Positions 10,261 to 24,083 are shown, counted from the first letter of the stretch. The stretch: 64,000 bases of DNA from Euonymus europaeus (GCA_963580455.1 OY756967.1:13228501-13292500), one strand, 5' to 3'. Notes: a model not told the origin generated them from the sequence alone. A program made the numbers and translations.

Positions 10261-10970
10261 GAACAATATAAAGTGTACACCGAGCAATTTTGATTGTCCG
10301 AAGTTGCTCAACTCTCTCTATGGAGGAGCTTTTAACGGTTTTGTCCATTTGTCATAGAAAGTTGCTGTTTTAGCGTCGAAATAATCTTGGAAACTTATAC
10401 TCGTAAAGTTTGACTTAGTAGAACAATATGAAGTGTACACCGAGCAACTTTGATAGTCCGAAATTGGTCAACTCTCTCTATGGAGGAGCTTTTAACGGTT
10501 TTGTCCATTTGTCATAGAAAGATGGTGTTTTGGCATCGAAATAATCCTGGAAGCTCATTTTCTTAAAATTTAACGTAGAAGAACAATAAAAAGTGTACAC
10601 CGAGCAACTTTGATTGTCCGAAGTTGCTCAACACTCTCTATGGAGGAGCTTTTAACGGTTTTGTCCATTTCTCAAAGAAAGTTGGTGTTTTGGCATCGAA
10701 ATAATCCTGGAAGCTTATTTTCGTAAAATTTAACATAAAAGAACAATAAATAGTGTACACCGAGCAACTTTGATAGTCCGAAGTTGCTCAACTCTCTCTA
10801 TGGAGCAGCTTTTAACGGTTTTGTCCATTTGTCATAGAAAGTTGGTGTTTTGACATCGAAATAATCATGGAAGCTCATTTTCGTAAAATTTAACAAAGAA
10901 GAACAATAAAAAGTGTACACCGAGCAACTTTGATAGTCCGAAGTTGCTCAACTCTCTCTATAGAAGTGCT
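9365..10970. repeat. 14/15-mer tandem repeat, right copy
   Basis: This is the partner of 7130-8570. It keeps the extra monomer (about 10240-10400) that the left copy lacks. It overlaps block C1, showing that C1 is part of a larger repeat unit. Confidence 0.72.
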
Positions 10971-11269
10971 CTTAACGGTTTTGTGTATTTGTCATAGAAA
11001 GTTGGTGTTTTGGCATCGAAATAATCGTGCAAGCTCATTTTCGTAAAATTTAACATAAAAGAACAATAAAAAAGTGTACACCGAGCAATTTTGATTGTCC
11101 GAAGTTGCTCATCTCTGTCTATGGAGGAGCTTTTAACGGTTTTGTCTATTTGTCATAGAAAGTTAATGTTTTGGCATCGAAATAATCTTGGAAGCTTATA
11201 CTCGTAAAATTTGACTTAGTAGAACAATATAAAGTGTACACCGAGCAACTTTGATTGTCCGAAGTTGCT

Positions 11270-14200
11270 CAACTCTCTCTATGGAGGAGCTTTTAACGGT
11301 TTTGTCCATTTGTCATAGAAAGTTGGTTTTTTGGCATCGAAATAATCCTGGAAGCTCATTATCGTAAAATTTAACTTAGAAGAACAATAAAAAGTGAACA
11401 ACGAGCAACTTTGATAGTACGAAGTTTCTCAACTCTCTCTACGGAGGAGGTTTTAACGGTTTTTTCCACTTGTCATAGAAAGCTGGTGTTTTGGCATCGA
11501 AATAATCCAGGCAGCTCATTTTCGTAAAATTTAACATAAAACAACAATAAAAAGGGTACACCGAGCAACTTTGATTGTCCGAAGTTGCTAAACTTTTTCT
11601 GTGGAGGACCTTTTAACGGTTTTGTCCATTTGTTATAGAAAGTTATTGTTTTGGCATCAAAATAATCTTGGAAGCTTATACTCGTAAAATTTGACTTAGT
11701 AGAACAATATAAAGTGTACACCGAGCAACTTTGATTGTCCGAAGTTGCTAAACTCTCTCTATGGAGGAGCTTTTAACGGTTTTGTCCATTTGTCATAGAA
11801 AGTTGGTGTTTTGGCATCGAAATAATCCTGGAAGCTCATTTTTGTAAAATTTAACAAAGAAGAACAATAAAAAGTGTACACCGAGCAACTTTGATGGTCC
11901 GAAGTTTCTCTACTCTCTCTACGGACGAGCTTTTAGAGGTTTTGTTCATTTGTCATAGAAAGTTGGTGTTTTGGCATCAAAATAATCCTGGAAGCTCATT
12001 TTTGTAAATTTTAACATAGAAGAACAATAAAAAGTGTACACCGAGCAACTTTGATAGTCCGAAGTTGCTCAACTCTCTCTATGGAGGAGCTTTTAATGGT
12101 TTTGTCTATTTGTCATAGAAAGTTGGTGTTTTGGCATCCAAAAAATCGTGGAAGCTCATTTTCGTAAAATTTAACATAAAAAAACAATACAAAGTGTACA
12201 CCGAGCAACTTTGATTGTCCGAAGTTGCTCAACTCTTTCTATGGAGGAGCTTCTAACGGTTTTGACCATTTGTCATAGAAAGTTAATGTTTTGGCATTGA
12301 AATAATCTTGGAAGCTTATACTTTTAAAATTTGACTTAGTAGAACAATATAAAGTGTACACCGAGCAATTTTGATTGTCCGAAGTTGCTCAACTCTCTCT
12401 ATGGAGGAGCTTTTAACGGTTTTGTCCATTTGTCATAGAAAGTTGTTGTTTTAGCGTCGAAATAATCTTGGAAGCTTATACTCGTAAAGTTTGACTTAGT
12501 AGAACAATATGAAGTGTACACCGAGCAACTTTGATAGTCCGAAATTGCTCAACTCTCTCTATGGAGGAGCTTTTAACGGTTTTGTCCATTTGTCATAGAA
12601 AGATGGTGTTTTGGCATCGAAATAATCCTGGAAGCTCATTTTCTTAAAATTTAACGTAGAAGAACAATAAAAAGTGTACACCGAGCAACTTTGATTGTCC
12701 GAAGTTGCTCAACTCTTTCTATGGAGGAGCTTTTAACGGTTTTGTCCATTTGTCATAGAAAGTTAATGTTTTGGCATCGAAATAATCTTGGAAGCTTATA
12801 CTCGTAAAATTTGACTTAGTAGAACAATATAAAGTGTACACTGAGCAACTTTGATTGTCCGAAGTTGCTCAACTCTCTCTATGGAGGAGCTTTTAACGGT
12901 TTTGTCCATTTGTCATAGAAAGTTGGTTTTTTGGCATCAAAATAATCCTGGAAGCTCATTTTCGTAAAATCTAACTTAGAAGAACAATAAAAAGTGTACA
13001 CCGAGCAACTTTAATAGTACGACGTTTCTCAACTCTCTCTATGGAGGAGGTTTTAACGGTTTTGTCCACTTGTCATAGAAAGCTGGTGTTTTGGCATCGA
13101 AATAATCCTGGCAGCTCATTTTCGTAAAATTTAACATAAAAGAACAATAAAAAGGGTACACCGAGCAACTTTGATTGTCCGAAGTTGCTAAACTTTTTCT
13201 ATGGAGGAGCTTTTAACGATTTTGTCCATTTGTTATAGAAAGTTAATGTTTTGGCATCAAAATAATCTTGGAAGCTTATGCTCGTAAAATTTGACTTAGT
13301 AGAACAATATAAAGTGTACACCGAGCAACTTTGATTGTCCGAAATTGCTAAACTCTCTCTATGGAGGAGGTTTTAACGGTTTTGTCCATTTTTTCATAGA
13401 AAGTTGGTGTTTTGGCATCGAAATAATCCTGGAAGCTCATTTTTGTAAAATTTAACATAGAAGAACAATAAAAAGTGCACACCGAGCAACTTTGATAGTC
13501 CGAAGTTTCTCTACTCTCTCTACGTAGGAGCTTTTAAAGGTTTTGTTCATTTGTCATAGAAAGTTGATGTTTTGGCATCGAAATAATCCTGGAAGCTCAT
13601 TTTTGTAAATTTTAACATAGAAGAACAATAAAACGTGTACACCGAGCAACTTTGATAGTCCGAAGTTGCTCAACTCTCTCTATGGAGGAGCTTTTAACGG
13701 TTTTGTCCATTTGTCATAGAAAATTGGTGTTTTGGCATCGAAAAAATCGTGGAAGCTCATTTTCGTAAAATTTAACATAAAAAAATAATACAAAGTGTAC
13801 ACCGAGCAACTTTGATTGTCCGAAGTTGCTCAACTCTCTCTATGGAGGAGCTTTTAACGGTTTTGTCCACTTGTCATAGAAAGATGGTGTTTTGGCATCG
13901 AAATAATCCTGGCAGCTCATTTTCGTAAAATTTAACATAAAAGAACAATAAAAAGGGTACACCGAGCAACTTTGATTGTCCGACGTTGCTAAACTTTTTC
14001 TATGGAAGAGCTTTTAACGGTTTTGTCCATTTGTTATAGAAAGTTAATGTTTTGGCATCAAAATAATCCTGGAAGCTCATTTTCGTAAAATTTAACTTAG
14101 AAGAACAATAAAAAGTGTACACCGAGCAACTTTGATAGTACGACGTTTCTCAACTCTCTCTATGGAGGAGGTTTTAACGGTTTTGTCCACTTGTCATAGA

Positions 14201-14780
14201 AAGCTGGTGTTTTGGCATCGAAATAATCCTCGCAGCTCATTTTCGTAAAATTTAACATAAAAGAACAATAAAAAGGGTACACCGAGCAACTTTGATTGTC
14301 CGAAGATGCTAAACTTTTTCTATGGAGGAGCTTTTAACGGTTTTGTCCATTTGTTATAGAAAGTTAATGTTTTGGCATCAAAATAATCTTGGAAGCTTAT
14401 GCTCGTAAAATTTGACTTAGTAGAACAATATAAAGCGTACACCGAGTAACTTTGATTGTCCGAAATTGCTAAACTCTCTCTATGGAGGAGGTTTTAACGG
14501 TTTTGTCCATTTTTTCATAGAAAGTTGGTGTTTTGGCATCGAAATAATCCTGGAAGCTCATTTTTGTAAAATTTAACATAGAAGAACAATAAAAAGTGCA
14601 CACCGAGCAACTTTGATAGTCCGAAGTTTCTCTACTCTCTCTACGTAGGAGCTTTTAAAGGTTTTGTTCATTTGTCATAGAAAGTTGATGTTTTGGCATC
14701 GAAATAATCCTGGAAGCTCATTTTTGTAAATTTTAACATAGAAGAACAATAAAAAGTGTACACCGAGCAAGTTTGATAGT
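11270..14780. repeat. Block Q, first copy (3.5 kb)
   Basis: The block matches 33672-37182 at a constant offset of 22402 bp, with 1-bp insertions shared near 13390/35790 and 14510/36911 (CCATTTTTTCATAG). Other shared rare variants are GTGAACAACGAGC, TTTTTTCCACTTG, GACGAGC, ATTTTTAAAATTTGAC-like CTTTTAAAATTTG, AATCTAACTTAG and CCTCGCAGCTC. A few substitutions separate the copies. The left border is where the 33.6 kb copy switches to a monomer with GATAGTCC. Confidence 0.82.
12921..13820. repeat. 7-mer duplication inside block Q, left copy
   Basis: The stretch matches 14042-14940 at 1121 bp (seven monomers plus one inserted base). Shared sites include GTACGACGTTTCTC, GGCAGCTC or CGCAGCTC, CTTATGCTCG, CCGAAATTGCTAAAC, the CCATTTTTTCATAG insertion and CTACGTAGGAG. 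The duplication is also present in the 33.7-37.2 kb copy, so it predates the block Q duplication. Confidence 0.78.
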
Positions 14781-14940
14781 CCGAAGTTGCTCAACTCTCT
14801 CTATGGAGGAGCTTTTAACGGTTTTGTCCATTTGTCATAGAAAGTTGGTGTTTTGGCATCGAAAAAATCGTGGAAGCTCATTTTCGTAAAATTTAACATA
14901 AAAAAACAATACAAAGTGTACACCGAGCAACTTTGATTGT
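14042..14940. repeat. 7-mer duplication inside block Q, right copy
   Basis: This is the right-hand partner of 12921-13820. It carries its own variants, such as AAAGCGTACACCGAG near 14435 and CCGAAGATGC near 14281-14290. Confidence 0.78.
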
Positions 14941-17050
14941 CCGAAGTTGCTAAACTCTCTCTATGGAGGAGGTTTTAACGGTTTTGTCCATTTGTCATAG
15001 AAAGTTGGTGTTTTGGCATCGAAATAATCCTGGAAGCTCATTTTTGTAAAATTTAACATAGAAGAACAATAAAAAGTGTACACCGAGCAACTTTGATAGT
15101 CCGAAGTTTCTCTACTCTCTCTACGGAGGAGCTTTTAGAGGTTTTGTTCATTTGTCATAGAAAGTTGGTGTTTTGGCATCGAAATAATCCTGGAAGCTCA
15201 TTTTTGTAAATTTTAACATAGAAGAACAATAAAAAGTGGACACCGAGCAACTTTGATAGTCCGAAGTTGCTCAACTCTCTCTATGGAGGAGCTTTTAATG
15301 GTTTTGTCCATTTGTCATAGAAAGTTGGTGTTTTGGCATCCAAAAAATCGTGGAAGCTCATTTTCGTAAAATTTAACATAAAAAACAATACAAAGTGTAC
15401 ACCGAGCAACTTTATTTGTCCAAAGTTGCTCAACTCTTTCTATGGAGGAGCTTCTAACGGTTTTGACCATTTGTCATAGAAAGTTAATGTTTTGGCATTG
15501 AAATAATCTTGGAAGCTTATACTTGTAAAATTTGACTTAGTAGAACAATATAAAGTGTACACCGAGCAATTTTGATTGTCCGAAGTTGCTCAACTCTCTC
15601 TATGGAGGAGCTTTTAACGGTTTTGTCCATTTGTCATAGAAAGTTGCTGTTTTAGCGTCGAAATAATCTTGGAAGCTTATACTCGTAAAGTTTGACTTAG
15701 TAGAACAATATGAAGTGTACACCGAGCAACTTTGATAGTCCGAAATTGCTCAACTCTCTCTATGGAGGAGCTTTTAACGGTTTTGTCCATTTGTCATAGA
15801 AAGATGGTGTTTTGGCATCGAAATAATCCTGGAAGCTCATTTTCTTAAAATTTAACGTAGAAGAACAATAAAAAGTGTACACCGAGCAACTTTGATTGTC
15901 CGAAGTTGCTCAACTCTCTCTATGGAGGAGCTTTTAACGGTTTTGTCCATTTCTCAAAGAAAGTTGGTGTTTTGGCATCGAAATAATACTGGAAGCGTAT
16001 TTTCGTAAAATTTAACATAAAAGAACAATAAATAGTGTACACCGAGCATCTTTGATAGTCCGAAGTTGCTCAACTCTCTCTATGGAGTAGCTTTTAACGG
16101 TTTTGTCCATTTGTCATAGAAAGTTGGTGTTTTGACATCGAAATAATCATGGAAGCTCATTTTCGTAAAATTTAACAAAGAAGAACAATAAAAAGTGTAC
16201 ACCGAGCAACTTTGATAGTCCGAAGTTGCTCAACTCTCTCTATAGAAGTGCTCTTAACGGTTTTGTCCATTTGTCATAGAAAGTTGGTGTTTTGGCATCG
16301 AAATAATCGTGCAAGCTCATTTTCGTAAAATTTAACATAAAAGAACAATAAAAAAGTGTACACCGAGCAATTTTGATTGTCCGAAGTTGCTCATCTCTGT
16401 CTATGGAGGAGCTTTTAACGGTTTTGTCCATTTGTCATAGAAAGTTAATGTTTTGGCATCGAAATAATCTTGGAAGCTTATACTCGTAAAATTTGACTTA
16501 GTAGAACAATATAAAGTGTACACCGAGCAACTTTGATTGTCCGAAGTTGCTCAACTCTCTCTATGGAGGAGCTTTTAACGGTTTTGTTCATTTGTCATAG
16601 AAAGTTGGTTTTTTGGCATCGAAATAATCCTGGAAGCTCATTATCGTAAAATTTAACTTAGAAGAACAATAAAAAGTGAACAACGAGCAACTTTGATAGT
16701 ACGAAGTTTCTCAACTCTCTCTACGGAGGAGGTTTTAACGGTTTTTTCCACTTGTCATAGAAAGCTGGTGTTTTGGCATCGAAATAATCCAGGCAGCTCA
16801 TTTTCGTAAAATTTAACATAAAAGAACAATAAAAAGGGTACACCGAGCAACTTTGATTGTCCGAAGTTGCTAAACTTTTTCTATGGAGGACCTTTTAACG
16901 GTTTTGTCCATTTGTTATAGAAAGTTATTGTTTTGGCATCAAAATAATCTTGGAAGCTTATACTCGTAAAATTTGACTTAGTAGAACAATATAAAGTGTA
17001 CACCGAGCAACTTTGATTGTCCGAAGTTGCTAAACTCTCTCTATGGAGGA
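14915..17050. repeat. 15-mer block B0 (2.1 kb)
   Basis: The block matches 17315-19450 at offset 2400, giving a tandem 15-monomer repeat. Shared sites in order are CTACGGAGG...TTTTAGAGG, GTGGACACC, GCATCCAAAAAATCG, TGTTTTAGCGTCG, CTCATTTTCTTAAAAT, ATAAATAGTG, CTATAGAAGTGCTC, the 161-bp monomer, CTCATTATCG and GTGAACAACGAG. It has private changes, such as a 1-bp deletion near 15381. After 17050 it switches to a different subtype until 17315. Confidence 0.82.
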
Positions 17051-17314
17051 GCTTTTAACGGTTTTGTCCATTTGTCATAGAAAGTTGGTGTTTTGGCATC
17101 GAAAAAATCGTGGAAGCTCATTTTCGTAAAATTTAACATAAAAGAACAATAAAAAGGGTACACCGAGCAACTTTGATTGTCCGAAGTTGCTAAACTTTTT
17201 CTACGGAGGAGCTTTTAACGGTTTTGTCCATTTGTTATAGAAAGTTAATGTTTTGGCATAAAAATAATCTTGGAAGCTTATACTCGTAAAATTCGACTTA
17301 GTAGAACAATATAA

Positions 17315-20300
17315 AGTGTACACCGAGCAACTTTGATTGTCCGAAGTTGCTAAACTCTCTCTATGGAGGAGGTTTTAACGGTTTTGTCCATTTGTCATAG
17401 AAAGTTGGTGTTTTGGCATCGAAAAAATCCTGGAAGCTCATTTTTGTAAAATTTAACATAGAAGAACAATAAAAAGTGTACACCGAGCAACTTTGATAGT
17501 CCGAAGTTTGTCTACTCTCTCTACGGAGGTGCTTTTAGAGGTTTGTTCATTTGTCATAGAAAGTTAGTGTTTTGGCATCGAAATAATCCTGGAAGCTCAT
17601 TTTTGTAAATTTTAACATAGAAGAACAATAAAAAGTGGACACCGAGCAACTTTGATAGTCCGAAGTTGCTCAACTCTCTCTATGGAGGAGCTTTTAATGG
17701 TTTTGTCCATTTGTCATAGAAAGTTGGTGTTTTGGCATCCAAAAAATCGTGGAAGCTCATTTTCGTAAAATTTAACATAAAAAAACAATACAAAGTGTAC
17801 ACCGAGCAACTTTGATTGTCCGAAGTTGCTCAACTCTTTCTATGGAGGAGCTTCTAACGGTTTTGACCATTTGTCATAGAAAGTTAATGTTTTGGCATTG
17901 AAATAATCTTGGAAGCTTATACTTGTAAAATTTGACTTAGTAGAACAATATAAAGTGTACACCGAGCAATTTTGATTGTCCGAAGTTGCTCAACTCTCTC
18001 TATGGAGGAGCTTTTAACGGTTTTGTCCATTTGTCATAGAAAGTTGCTGTTTTAGCGTCGAAATAATCTTGGAAGCTTATACTCGTAAAGTTTGACTTGG
18101 TAGAACAATATGAAGTGTACACCGAGCAACTTTGATAGTCCGAAATTGCTCAACTCTCTCTATGGAGGAGCTTTTAACGGTTTTGTCCATTTGTCATAGA
18201 AAGATGGTGTTTTGGCATCGAAATAATCCTGGAAGCTCATTTTCTTAAAATTTAACGTAGAAGAACAATAAAAAGTGTACACCGAGCAACTTTGATTGTC
18301 CGAAGTTGCTCAACTCTCTCTATGGAGGAGCTTTTAACGGTTTTGTCCATTTCTCAAAGAAAGTTGGTGTTTTGGCATCGAATTAATCCTGGAAGCTTAT
18401 TTTCGTAAAATTTAACATAAAAGAACAATAAATAGTGTACACCGAGCAACTTTGATAGTCCGAAGTTGCTCAACTCTCTCTATGGAGCAGCTTTTAACGG
18501 TTTTGTCCATTTGTCATAGAAAGTTGGTGTTTTGACATCGAAATAATCATGGAAGCTCATTTTCGTAAAATTTAACAAAGAAGAACAATAAAAAGTGTAC
18601 ACCGAGCAACTTTGATAGTCCGAAGTTGCTCAACTCTCTCTATAGAAGTGCTCTTAACGGTTTTGTCCATTTGTCATAGAAAGTTGGTGTTTTGGCATCG
18701 AAATAATCGTGCAAGCTCATTTTCGTAAAATTTAACATAAAAGAACAATAAAAAAGTGTACACCGAGCAATTTTGATTGTCCGAAGTTGCTCATCTCTGT
18801 CTATGGAGGAGCTTTTAACGGTTTTGTCCATTTGTCATAGAAAGTTAATGTTTTGGCATCGAAATAATCTTGGAAGCTTATACTCGTAAAATTTGACTTA
18901 GTAGAACAATATAAAGTGTACACCGAGCAACTTTGATTGTCCGAAGTTGCTCAACTCTCTCTATGGAGGAGCTTTTAACGGTTTTGTCCATTTGTCATAG
19001 AAAGTTGGTTTTTTGGCATCGAAATAATCCTGGAAGCTCATTATCGTAAAATTTAACTTAGAAGAACAATAAAAAGTGAACAACGAGCAACTTTGATAGT
19101 ACGAAGTTTCTCAACTCTCTCTACGGAGGAGGTTTTAACGGTTTTTTCCACTTGTCATAGAAAGCTGGTGTTTTGGCATCGAAATAATCCAGGCAGCTCA
19201 TTTTCGTAAAATTTAACATAAAAGAACAATAAAAAGGGTACACCGAGCAACTTTGATTGTCCGAAGTTGCTAAACTTTTTCTATGGAGGACCTTTTAACG
19301 GTTTTGTCCATTTGTTATAGAAAGTTATTGTTTTGGCATCAAAATAATCTTGGAAGCTTATACTCGTAAAATTTGACTTAGTAGAACAATATAAAGTGTA
19401 CACCGAGCAACTTTGATTGTCCGAAGTTGCTAAACTCTCTCTATGGAGGAGGTTTTAACGGGTTTGTCCATTTGTCATAGAAAGTTGGTGTTTTGGCATC
19501 GAAATAATCCTGCAAGCTCATTTTTGTAAAATTTAACATAGAAGAACAATAAAAAGTGTACACCGAGCAACTTTGATAGTCCGAAGTTTCTCTACTCTCT
19601 CTACGGAGGAGCTTTTAAAGGTTTTGTTCATTTGTCATAGAAAGTTGGTGTTTTGGCATCGAAATAATCCTGGAAGCTCATTTATGTAAATTTTAACATA
19701 GAAGAACAATAAAAAGTGTACACCGAGCAACTTTGATAGTCCGAAGTTGCTCAACTCTCTCTATGGAGCAGCTTTTAACGGTTTTGTCCATTTGTCATAG
19801 AAAGTAGGTGTTTTGGCATCGAAAAAATCGTGGAAGCTCATTTTCGTAAAATTTAACATAGAAGAACAATAAAAAGTGTACACCGAGCAACTTTGATAGT
19901 CCGATGTTGCTCAACTCTCTCTATGGAGGAGCTTTTAACGATTTTTTCCACTTGTCATAGAAAGCTGGTGTTTTGGCATCGAAATAATCGTGCAAGCTCA
20001 TTTTCGTAAAATTTAACATAAAAGAACAATAAAAAAGTGTACACCGAGCAATTTTGATTGTCCGAAGTTGCTCAACTCTGTCTATGGAGGAGCTTTTAAC
20101 GGTTTTGTCCATTTGTCATAGAAAGTTAATGTTTTGGCATCGAAATAATCTTGGAAGCTTATACTCGTAAAAAGTGACTTAGTAGAACAATATAAAGTGT
20201 ACACCGAGCAACTTTGATTGTCCGAAGTTGCTCAACTCTCTCTATGGAGGAGCTTTTAACGGTTTTGTCCATTTGTCATAGAAAGTTGGTTTTTTGGCAT

Positions 20301-20800
20301 CGAAATAATCCTGGAAGCTCATTTTCGTAAAATTTAACTTAGAAGAACAATAAAAAGTGTACAACGAGCAACTTTGATAGTACGAAGTTTCTCAACTCTC
20401 TCTACGGAGGAGGTTTTAACGGTTTTTTCCACTTGTCATTGAAAGCTGGTGTTTTGGCATCGAAATAATCCAGGCAGCGCATTTTCGTAAAATTTAACAT
20501 AAAAGAACAATAAAAAGGGTACACCGAGCAACTTTGATTGTCCGAAGTTGCTAAACTTTTTCTATGGAGGAGCTTTTAACGGTTTTGTCCATTTGTTATA
20601 GAAAGTTAATGTTTTGGCATCAAAATAATCTTGGAAGCTTATACTCGTAAAATTTGACTTAGTAGAACAATATAAAGTGTACACCGAGCAACTTTGATTG
20701 TCCGAAGTTGCTAAACTCTCTCTATGGAGGAGGTTTTAACGGTTTTGTCCATTTGTCATAGAAAGTTGGTGTTTTGGCATCGAAATAATCCTGCAAGCTC
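17315..20800. repeat. Block B1 (15-mer plus extension)
   Basis: This is the second 15-mer, continued for another 1.3 kb. It matches 41640-45120 (offset 24324) and 47079-50560 (offset 29764). The extension carries AACGGGTTTGTCC, CCTGCAAGC, GAAAGTAGGTG, TCCGATGTTGC and GTAAAAAGTGACTTAG, found in all three long copies. A private 1-bp deletion (GAGGTTTGTTC, near 17541) marks this copy. Confidence 0.82.
18881..19040. repeat. Representative A-type monomer
   Basis: This 160-bp unit illustrates the second monomer class. It starts TACTCGTAAAATTTGACTT, has AGTAGAACAATATAAAGTG before the palindrome, and usually GATTGTCC in the dyad spacer. It is usually preceded by CTTGGAAGCTTA, which creates an AAGCTT HindIII site at the monomer junction. 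A frequent sub-variant has CGTAAAGTTTGAC and AATATGAAGTG, and follows a monomer with TGTTTTAGCGTCG. A and B types are intermingled in irregular order, which gives the array its higher-order structure. Confidence 0.88.
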
Positions 20801-21017
20801 ATTTTAGTAAAATTTAACATAGAAGAACAATAAAAAGTGTACACCGAGCAACTTTGATAGTCCGAAGTTTCCCTACTCTCTCTACGTAGGAGCTTTTAAG
20901 GGTTTTGTTAATTTGTCATAGAAAGTTGGTGTTTTGGCATCGAAATAATCCTGGAAGCTCATTTTTGTAAATTTTAACATAGAAGAACAATAAAAAGTGT
21001 ACACCGAGCAACTTTGA

Positions 21018-22131
21018 TAGTTCGAAGTTGCTCAACTCTCTCTCTGGAGGAGCTTTTAACGGTTTTGTCCATTTGTCATAGAAAGTTGGTGTTTTGGCAT
21101 CGAAAAAATCGTGGAAGCTCATTTTCGACAAATTTAACATAAAAAAACAATACAAAGTGTACACCGAGCAACTTTGATTGTCCGAATTTGCTCAACTCTC
21201 TCTATGGAGGAGCTTTTAACGGTTTTGTCCACTTGTCATAGAAAGATGGTGTTTTGGCATCGAAATAATCCTGACAGCTCATTTTCGTAAAATTTAACAT
21301 AAAAGAACAATAAAAAGGGTACACCGAGCAACTTTGATTGTCCGACGTTGCTAAACTTTTTCTATGGAGGAGCTTTTAACGGTTTTGTCCATTTGTTATA
21401 GAAACTTAATGTTTTGGCATCAAAATAATCTTGGAAGCTTAGACTCGTAAAATTTAACTTAGTAGAACAATATAAAGTGTACACCGAGCAACTTTGATTG
21501 TCCGAAGTTGCTAAACTCTCTCTATGGAGGAGGTTTTAACGGTTTTTTCCATTTGTCATAGAAAGTTGGTGTTTTGGCATCGAAATAATCCTGGAAGCTC
21601 ATTTTTGTAAAATTTAACAAAGAAGAACAATAAAAAGTGTACACCGAGCAACTTTGATAGTCCGAAGTTTCTCCACTCTCTCTACGGAGGAGCTTTTAGA
21701 GGTTTTGTTCATTTGTCATAGAAAGTTGGTGTTTTGGCATCAAAATAATCCTGGAAGCTCATTTTTGTAAATTTTAACATAGAAGAACAATAAAAAGTGT
21801 ACACCGAGCAACTTTGATAGTCCGAAGTTGCTCAACTCTCTCTATGGAGGAGCTTTTAATGGTTTTGTCCATTTGTCATAGAAAGTTGGTGTTTTGGCAT
21901 CCAAAAAATCGTGGAAGCTCATTTTCGTAAAATTTAACATAAAAAAACAATACAAAGTGTACACCGAGCAACTTTGATTGTCCGAAGTTGCTCAACTCTT
22001 TCTATGGAGGAGCTTCTAACGGTTTTGACCATTTGTCATAGAAAGTTAATGTTTTGGCATTGAAATAATCTTGGAATCTTATACTTTTAAAATTTGACTT
22101 AGTAGAACAATATAAAGTGTACACCGAGCAA
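21018..22131. repeat. Block C2
   Basis: Starting with AGTTCGAAG and CTCTCTCTGGAGG, it matches 45342-46455 and is the right end of a collinear segment (17560-22131 against 41884-46455, offset 24324, becoming 24323 after a deletion near 44482). Private changes include CATTTTCGACAAATTT near 21121. Confidence 0.78.
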
Positions 22132-23042
22132 CTTTGATTGTCCGAAGTTGCTGAACTCTCTCTATGGAGGAGCTTTTAACGGTTTTGTCCATTTGTCATA
22201 GAAAGTTGTTGTTTTAGCGTCGAAATAATCTTGGAAGCTTATACTCGTAAAGTTTGACTTAGTAGAACAATATGAAGTGTACACCGAGCAACTTTGATAG
22301 TCCGAAATTGCTCAACTCTCTCTATGGAGGAGCTTTTAACGGTTTTGTCCATTTGTCATAGAAAGATGGTGTTTTGGCATCGAAATAATCCTGGAAGCTC
22401 ATTTTCTTAAAATTTAACGTAGAAGAACAATAAAAAGTGTACACCGAGCAACTTTGATTGTCCGAGGTTGCTCAACTCTTTCTATGGAGGAGCTTTTAAC
22501 GGTTTTGTCCATTTGTTATAGAAAGTTAATGTTTTGGCATCAAAATAATCTTGGAAGCTTATGCTCGTAAAATTTGACTTAGTAGAACAATATAAAGTGT
22601 ACACCGAGCAACTTTGATTGTCCGAAATTGCTAAACTCTCTCTATGGAGGAGGTTTTAACGGTTTTGTCCATTTTTTCATAGAAAGTTGGTGTTTTGGCA
22701 TCGAAATAATCCTGGAAGCTCATTTTTGTAAAATTTAACATAGAAGAACAATAAAAAGTGCACACCGAGGAACTTTGATAGTCAGAAGTTGCTCAACTCT
22801 CTCTATGGAGGTGCTTTTAACGGTTTTGTCCATTTGTCATAGAAAGTTGGTGTTTTGGCATCGAAATAATCGTGCAGGCTCATTTTCGTAAAATTTTAAC
22901 ATAAAAGAACAATAAAAAGTGTACACCGAGCAATTTTGATTGTCCGAAGTTGCTCAACTCTTTCTGCGGAGGAGCTTTTAACGGTTTTGTCCATTTGTCA
23001 TAGAAAGTTAATGTTTTGGCATCGAAATAATCTTTGAAGCTT

Positions 23043-24083
23043 ATACTCATAAAGTTTGACTTAGTAGAACAATATGAATTGTACACCGAGCAACTTTGAC
23101 AGTCTGAAATTGCTCAACTCTCTCTATGGAGGAGCTTTTAACGGTTTTGTCCATTTGTCATAGAAAGTTGATGTTTTGGCATCGAAATAATCCTGGAAGC
23201 TCACTTTCGTAAAATTTAACATAGGAGAATAATAAAAAGTGTACACCGAGCAACTTTGATAGTCCGAAGTTGCTCAACTCTCTCTATGGAGGTGCTTTTA
23301 ACGGTTTTGTCCATTTGTCATAGAAAGTTGGTGTTCTGGCATCGAAATAATCGTGGAAGGTCATTTTTGTAAAATTTAAAATAAAAGAACAATAAAAGGT
23401 GTACACTGAGCAACTTTGATTGTCCGAAGATGCTCAACACCCTCTATGGAGGGGCTTTTAACGGTTTTGTCCATTTGTCATAGAAAGTTGGTATTTTTTC
23501 ATCGAAATAATCTAGGAAGCTTATACTCATAAAATTTGACATAGAAGAAAAATAAAATGTGTACACCGAGCAACTTTAATGGTCTGACGTTGCTCAACTC
23601 TCTCTATGGAGGACATTTTAACGGTTTTGTCCATTTGTCTTAGAAAGTTGCTGTTTTGGCATCGAAATAATCTTGAAAGCTTATACTCGTAAAATTTAAC
23701 ATAGTAGAAGATTATAAAGTGTACACCGAGCAACTTTGATTGTCCGAAGTTGCTCAACTCTCTCTATGGAGGAGCTTTTAACGGTTTTGTCCATTTATCA
23801 TAGAAAGTTGGTGTTTTGGCATCGAAATAATCCGGGAAGCTCATTTTCGTAAAATTTAACATAGAAGAACAATAAAAAGTGTACACCGAGCAACTTTGAT
23901 AGTCCGAAGTTTCTCAACTCTCTCTATGTAGGAGCTTTTAACGGTTTTGTCCATTTGTCATAGAATGTTGGTGTTTTGGCATCGAAATAATCCCGGAAGC
24001 TCATTATCGTAAAATTTAACATAGAAGAACAATAAAAAGTGTACACCGAGCAACTTTGATAGTCCGAAGTTGCTCAACTCTCT
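23043..24083. repeat. Block E3 (T-cassette block, diverged copy)
   Basis: The block matches 1440-2480 at an offset near 21603 and 29604-30660. It has the same order of AATATGAATTG, GGAGAATAATAA, AGATGCTCAACACCC, GGTATTTTTTCATCG, TGGTCTGACGTTGC, GGGAAGC and TATGTAGGAG. Private changes include CTCACTTTCG, GGTGTTCTGGC and AAGATTATAAAG. Confidence 0.75.

Noticed and set aside
13386..13400. An independent microsatellite at CCATTTTTTCATAG
   Set aside because: It is a G-to-T change plus one T inserted in the normal CCATTTGTCATAG, inherited in several blocks, and not an expanding tract.
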